From an uncultured beta proteobacterium (GTDB lineage: Bacteria; Pseudomonadota; Gammaproteobacteria; Burkholderiales; Rhodocyclaceae), in contig CAIZHL010000187.1 of assembly GCA_903932755.1 (NCBI GenBank), positions 1-8,463 of the forward strand: DNA of 8,463 nt, given 5' to 3'. The notes under the pieces are model-generated. The model was given only the letters and a program-made list of their open reading frames with translations, had not been told where the DNA came from and made no database searches. Shown here in pieces: positions 6,711 through 8,463 of this stretch (its first letter is position 1; each line of letters opens with the position of its first letter). Made by a program: the position numbers and the translations under genes.

Positions 6711-7721
6711 ATGCTGACGCTCATCGTGCCTGGCCTCATCTGGACGCGCCAGGCGCTCGCGGATCTCACCTCTGACCTGCCCCTGCCTGCCTTCACCACC
6801 CTGCTCGGGCGCGGCCGCCTGACGCTGCGCCCACCCCTGGGCAGCGCCGCCATCCTTGCCGAAATCGCCGGCCTCGCTGTGCCGCTGCCGGCCGCCGCCC
6901 TGCGCCGGCTGGCGCTGCACGAAGATGTCGAAGAAGCTGACTGGCTGTGCCTCGACCCGGTGCGGCTGAACTTCCATGAACGCAGCCTGATCGTCGACCA
7001 TCCGCAAAATCTGCGCCTGACCGCCGACGAAGCCGCCGCACTCGCCGTGTCGCTGGCGCCGACTTTTTCCTCTCTGGGGCATCTGGAAGTGCTGTCAGCG
7101 GAACACTGGAACCTGCGCCTGTCCGCCGCCGCACCGGCATTTCAGCCCCTGACTGAGGCTGCCGGCCGCGCCGCCGCGCCCTTGCCGCTGGATGCCGCCT
7201 ATGCGCCGTGGCGCCAGGCCCTCAACGAGGCGCAGATGGTCCTGCATGCCCATCCGGTGAATCAGGCGCGCGCTGCCGCCGGGCTGCCGGTGGTGAATTC
7301 GCTCTGGCCCTGGGGCGGTGGTCGCCTGCCCGCACCAGATTCCCGCAGCACCGCCGCTGCGCATGACGCGTTCTGGAGCAATGACCCGGTTTCGCGCGGC
7401 ATCGCCCGCCTGCTGCAGATCGAGGCCGCGCCACTGCCGGCAAGTTTCAAGAGTTCCGCGGCGCGCAGGCCGCTGGCACTCTTTGATGCCATGGAGCAAC
7501 CGGCCCGCAGCGGCGATGCCATCGTCTGGCGCGATGAGCTTTCCCGACTCGAAGCCGACTGGCTGGCGCCGGCTTTGGCCGACCTGCGCAGCGGCCGGCT
7601 CGGCGCTTTGCGCCTGGTCGCCCCCGGCGAGTTCGCTGCCGCCGAGTTGCTGGCGAACCGCCGGGGCCTGTGGAAATTCTGGCGCAAGCCGCGCGCGCTG
7701 GCCGAGTTGGTGGCGCCATGA
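6711..7721 (+). CDS. RpfE/COG4255-family protein of unknown function (sometimes annotated as phosphoglycerate mutase)
   Basis: A 336-residue protein, probably cytoplasmic, with no signal peptide or clear membrane helix. I recognise the family by the block NEAQMVLHAHPVN (172-184) followed by GLPVVNSLWPWGGG (191-204), by the N-terminus MLTLIVPGLIW, and by a position directly before recJ, where rpfE also sits in Xanthomonas. Databases label members RpfE, COG4255 or cofactor-independent phosphoglycerate mutase; I see no phosphatase-superfamily metal motif that would support a mutase claim, and the molecular function is not established to my knowledge. The invariant Asn-Glu-x-Gln-Met-x-x-His and WPWGGG pattern suggests a real active or binding site. 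The N-terminal half is rich in Ala and Leu and poorly conserved-looking. The stop overlaps the recJ start as ATGA, implying coupled translation. ATG 6711 has no Shine-Dalgarno and only a 39-bp gap to the divergent lol permease gene. Confidence 0.8.
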   Translation: MLTLIVPGLIWTRQALADLTSDLPLPAFTTLLGRGRLTLRPPLGSAAILAEIAGLAVPLPAAALRRLALHEDVEEADWLCLDPVRLNFHERSLIVDHPQNLRLTADEAAALAVSLAPTFSSLGHLEVLSAEHWNLRLSAAAPAFQPLTEAAGRAAAPLPLDAAYAPWRQALNEAQMVLHAHPVNQARAAAGLPVVNSLWPWGGGRLPAPDSRSTAAAHDAFWSNDPVSRGIARLLQIEAAPLPASFKSSAARRPLALFDAMEQPARSGDAIVWRDELSRLEADWLAPALADLRSGRLGALRLVAPGEFAAAELLANRRGLWKFWRKPRALAELVAP

Positions 7722-8463
7722 CAAACGATACGCGCATCGCCGTGCGCGACATCCCGCCGCGCGCCACCTGGGCGCTCGAGCAGGGCGGCGTGCATCCATT
7801 GCTGGCGCGGCTCTACGCCGCGCGCGGCATCCGCAGCCCCGACGAGCTCGACACGCGCAGCAGCGCGCTGCTCGCCCCCGACCGGCTCAAGGGCGCGCGC
7901 GAAGCGGCGACGCTGCTGGCGGACACGATCGCCGCCGGGCGCAGGATGCTGATCGTGGCCGACTACGACTGCGACGGCGCCACCGGCTGCGCGGTCGGCC
8001 TGCGCGCGCTGCGCATGATGGGCGCCACGGTCGATTACATCGTTCCAGACCGCTTCACACTGGGTTACGGACTCTCATTGGAAGTCGCGCAACTCGCCGC
8101 CGCGCGCCATCCGGACCTGGTGATCACGGTCGACAACGGCATCGCCAGCGTCGAAGGCGTGGCCGAACTCAGGCGCTGCGGCATCGCCACGCTGATTACC
8201 GACCACCACCTGCCGGGCGACGAATTGCCGGCGGCAGAGGTGATCGTCAACCCGAACCAGCCCGGCTGCGATTTCCCGAGCAAGGCGCTGGCCGGCGTCG
8301 GCGTGATGTTCTACGTCATGCTGGCGCTGCGCGCCGAACTGCGCCGGCGCGGCGCCTACACGGAAAAACCCGAACCCAACCTGGCCGCCCTGCTCGACCT
8401 GGTGGCGCTGGGCACGGTCGCGGACGTGGTGCCGCTCGACCGCAACAACCGCATCCTCGTCGC
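7718..8463 (+). CDS. recJ: Single-stranded-DNA-specific exonuclease RecJ, N-terminal part (runs off the window)
   Basis: Partial gene: 248 complete codons of a protein usually about 560-580 residues; no stop before the window ends. RecJ is a 5'-3' single-strand DNA exonuclease of the DHH phosphoesterase superfamily, working in RecFOR recombination, mismatch and base-excision repair. Seen: motif I VADYDCDGATG at 80-90 (Asp82, Asp84, Asp86), VPDRFTLGYGLS at 109-120, motif II TVDNGI at 137-142 (Asp139), motif III TDHHLPGD at 161-168 (Asp162, His163, His164), NPNQPGC at 178-184, SKALAGVGV at 188-196 and ALGTVADVVPL at 230-240. E. coli has DFDADGAT in motif I; DYDCDGAT is the common variant elsewhere. 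Start ATG 7718 overlaps the upstream TGA by 4 bp (ATGA), with a weak GGTGG at 7709-7713, so it is probably translated by reinitiation after the COG4255 gene. Confidence 0.96.
   Translation, partial: MTNDTRIAVRDIPPRATWALEQGGVHPLLARLYAARGIRSPDELDTRSSALLAPDRLKGAREAATLLADTIAAGRRMLIVADYDCDGATGCAVGLRALRMMGATVDYIVPDRFTLGYGLSLEVAQLAAARHPDLVITVDNGIASVEGVAELRRCGIATLITDHHLPGDELPAAEVIVNPNQPGCDFPSKALAGVGVMFYVMLALRAELRRRGAYTEKPEPNLAALLDLVALGTVADVVPLDRNNRILV

Noticed and set aside
6672..7082. Extension of the lol permease frame upstream to 7082
   Set aside because: It would run through the start of the divergent COG4255 gene and precede the family-typical [12 protein letters not shown]-terminus with low-complexity sequence.
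8065..8283. 72-codon minus-strand open frame inside recJ
   Set aside because: It lies opposite conserved RecJ motifs II and III and has no features of its own.

Overview
The window is GC-rich, almost entirely coding, and reads as a conserved chromosomal block of a betaproteobacterium. Gene content and order (comEC; a DUF2062 gene facing lolD-lolC/E; then an RpfE/COG4255-type gene overlapping recJ) resemble what I recall for Rhodocyclales and relatives, but that assignment is inference from memory. I see no mobile element, tRNA, rRNA, CRISPR array or phage gene, and no frameshifted gene.

Layout. Left arm, minus strand: comEC (DNA-uptake channel, 3273-913) is followed after 35 nt by srkA (YihE/RdoA-type stress-response Ser/Thr kinase, start 877), which runs off the left edge. 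A 156-bp divergent intergenic region (3274-3429) holds a perfect 9-bp hairpin directly before the comEC start and three short GGTATCCCCT-like repeats. Centre, plus strand: a fumarylacetoacetate-hydrolase-family enzyme (3430-4128) and, 22 nt on, a DUF2062 membrane protein (4151-4717). The latter converges on lolD with only 6 bp between stop codons. Minus strand again: a LolC/E-type lipoprotein-release permease (6671-5418) and the LolD ATPase (5425-4724) overlap by 8 bp. A 39-bp divergent gap containing a 12-bp perfect palindrome separates the permease from the right arm, plus strand: an RpfE/COG4255-family gene of unknown function (6711-7721), overlapping by ATGA the start of recJ (7718 onward), which runs off the right edge.

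Functions. Three processes meet here: DNA import and processing (ComEC channel, RecJ 5'-3' single-strand exonuclease), outer-membrane lipoprotein export (LolCD-type ABC transporter), and stress or small-molecule metabolism (SrkA kinase, FAH-family enzyme). The two outer genes are real but open at the window edges. I did not find a clearly new biological system. The most open questions are the function of the COG4255 gene coupled to recJ, the repeat and hairpin leader of comEC, and the compact palindromic divergent promoter region between the lol permease and the COG4255 gene.
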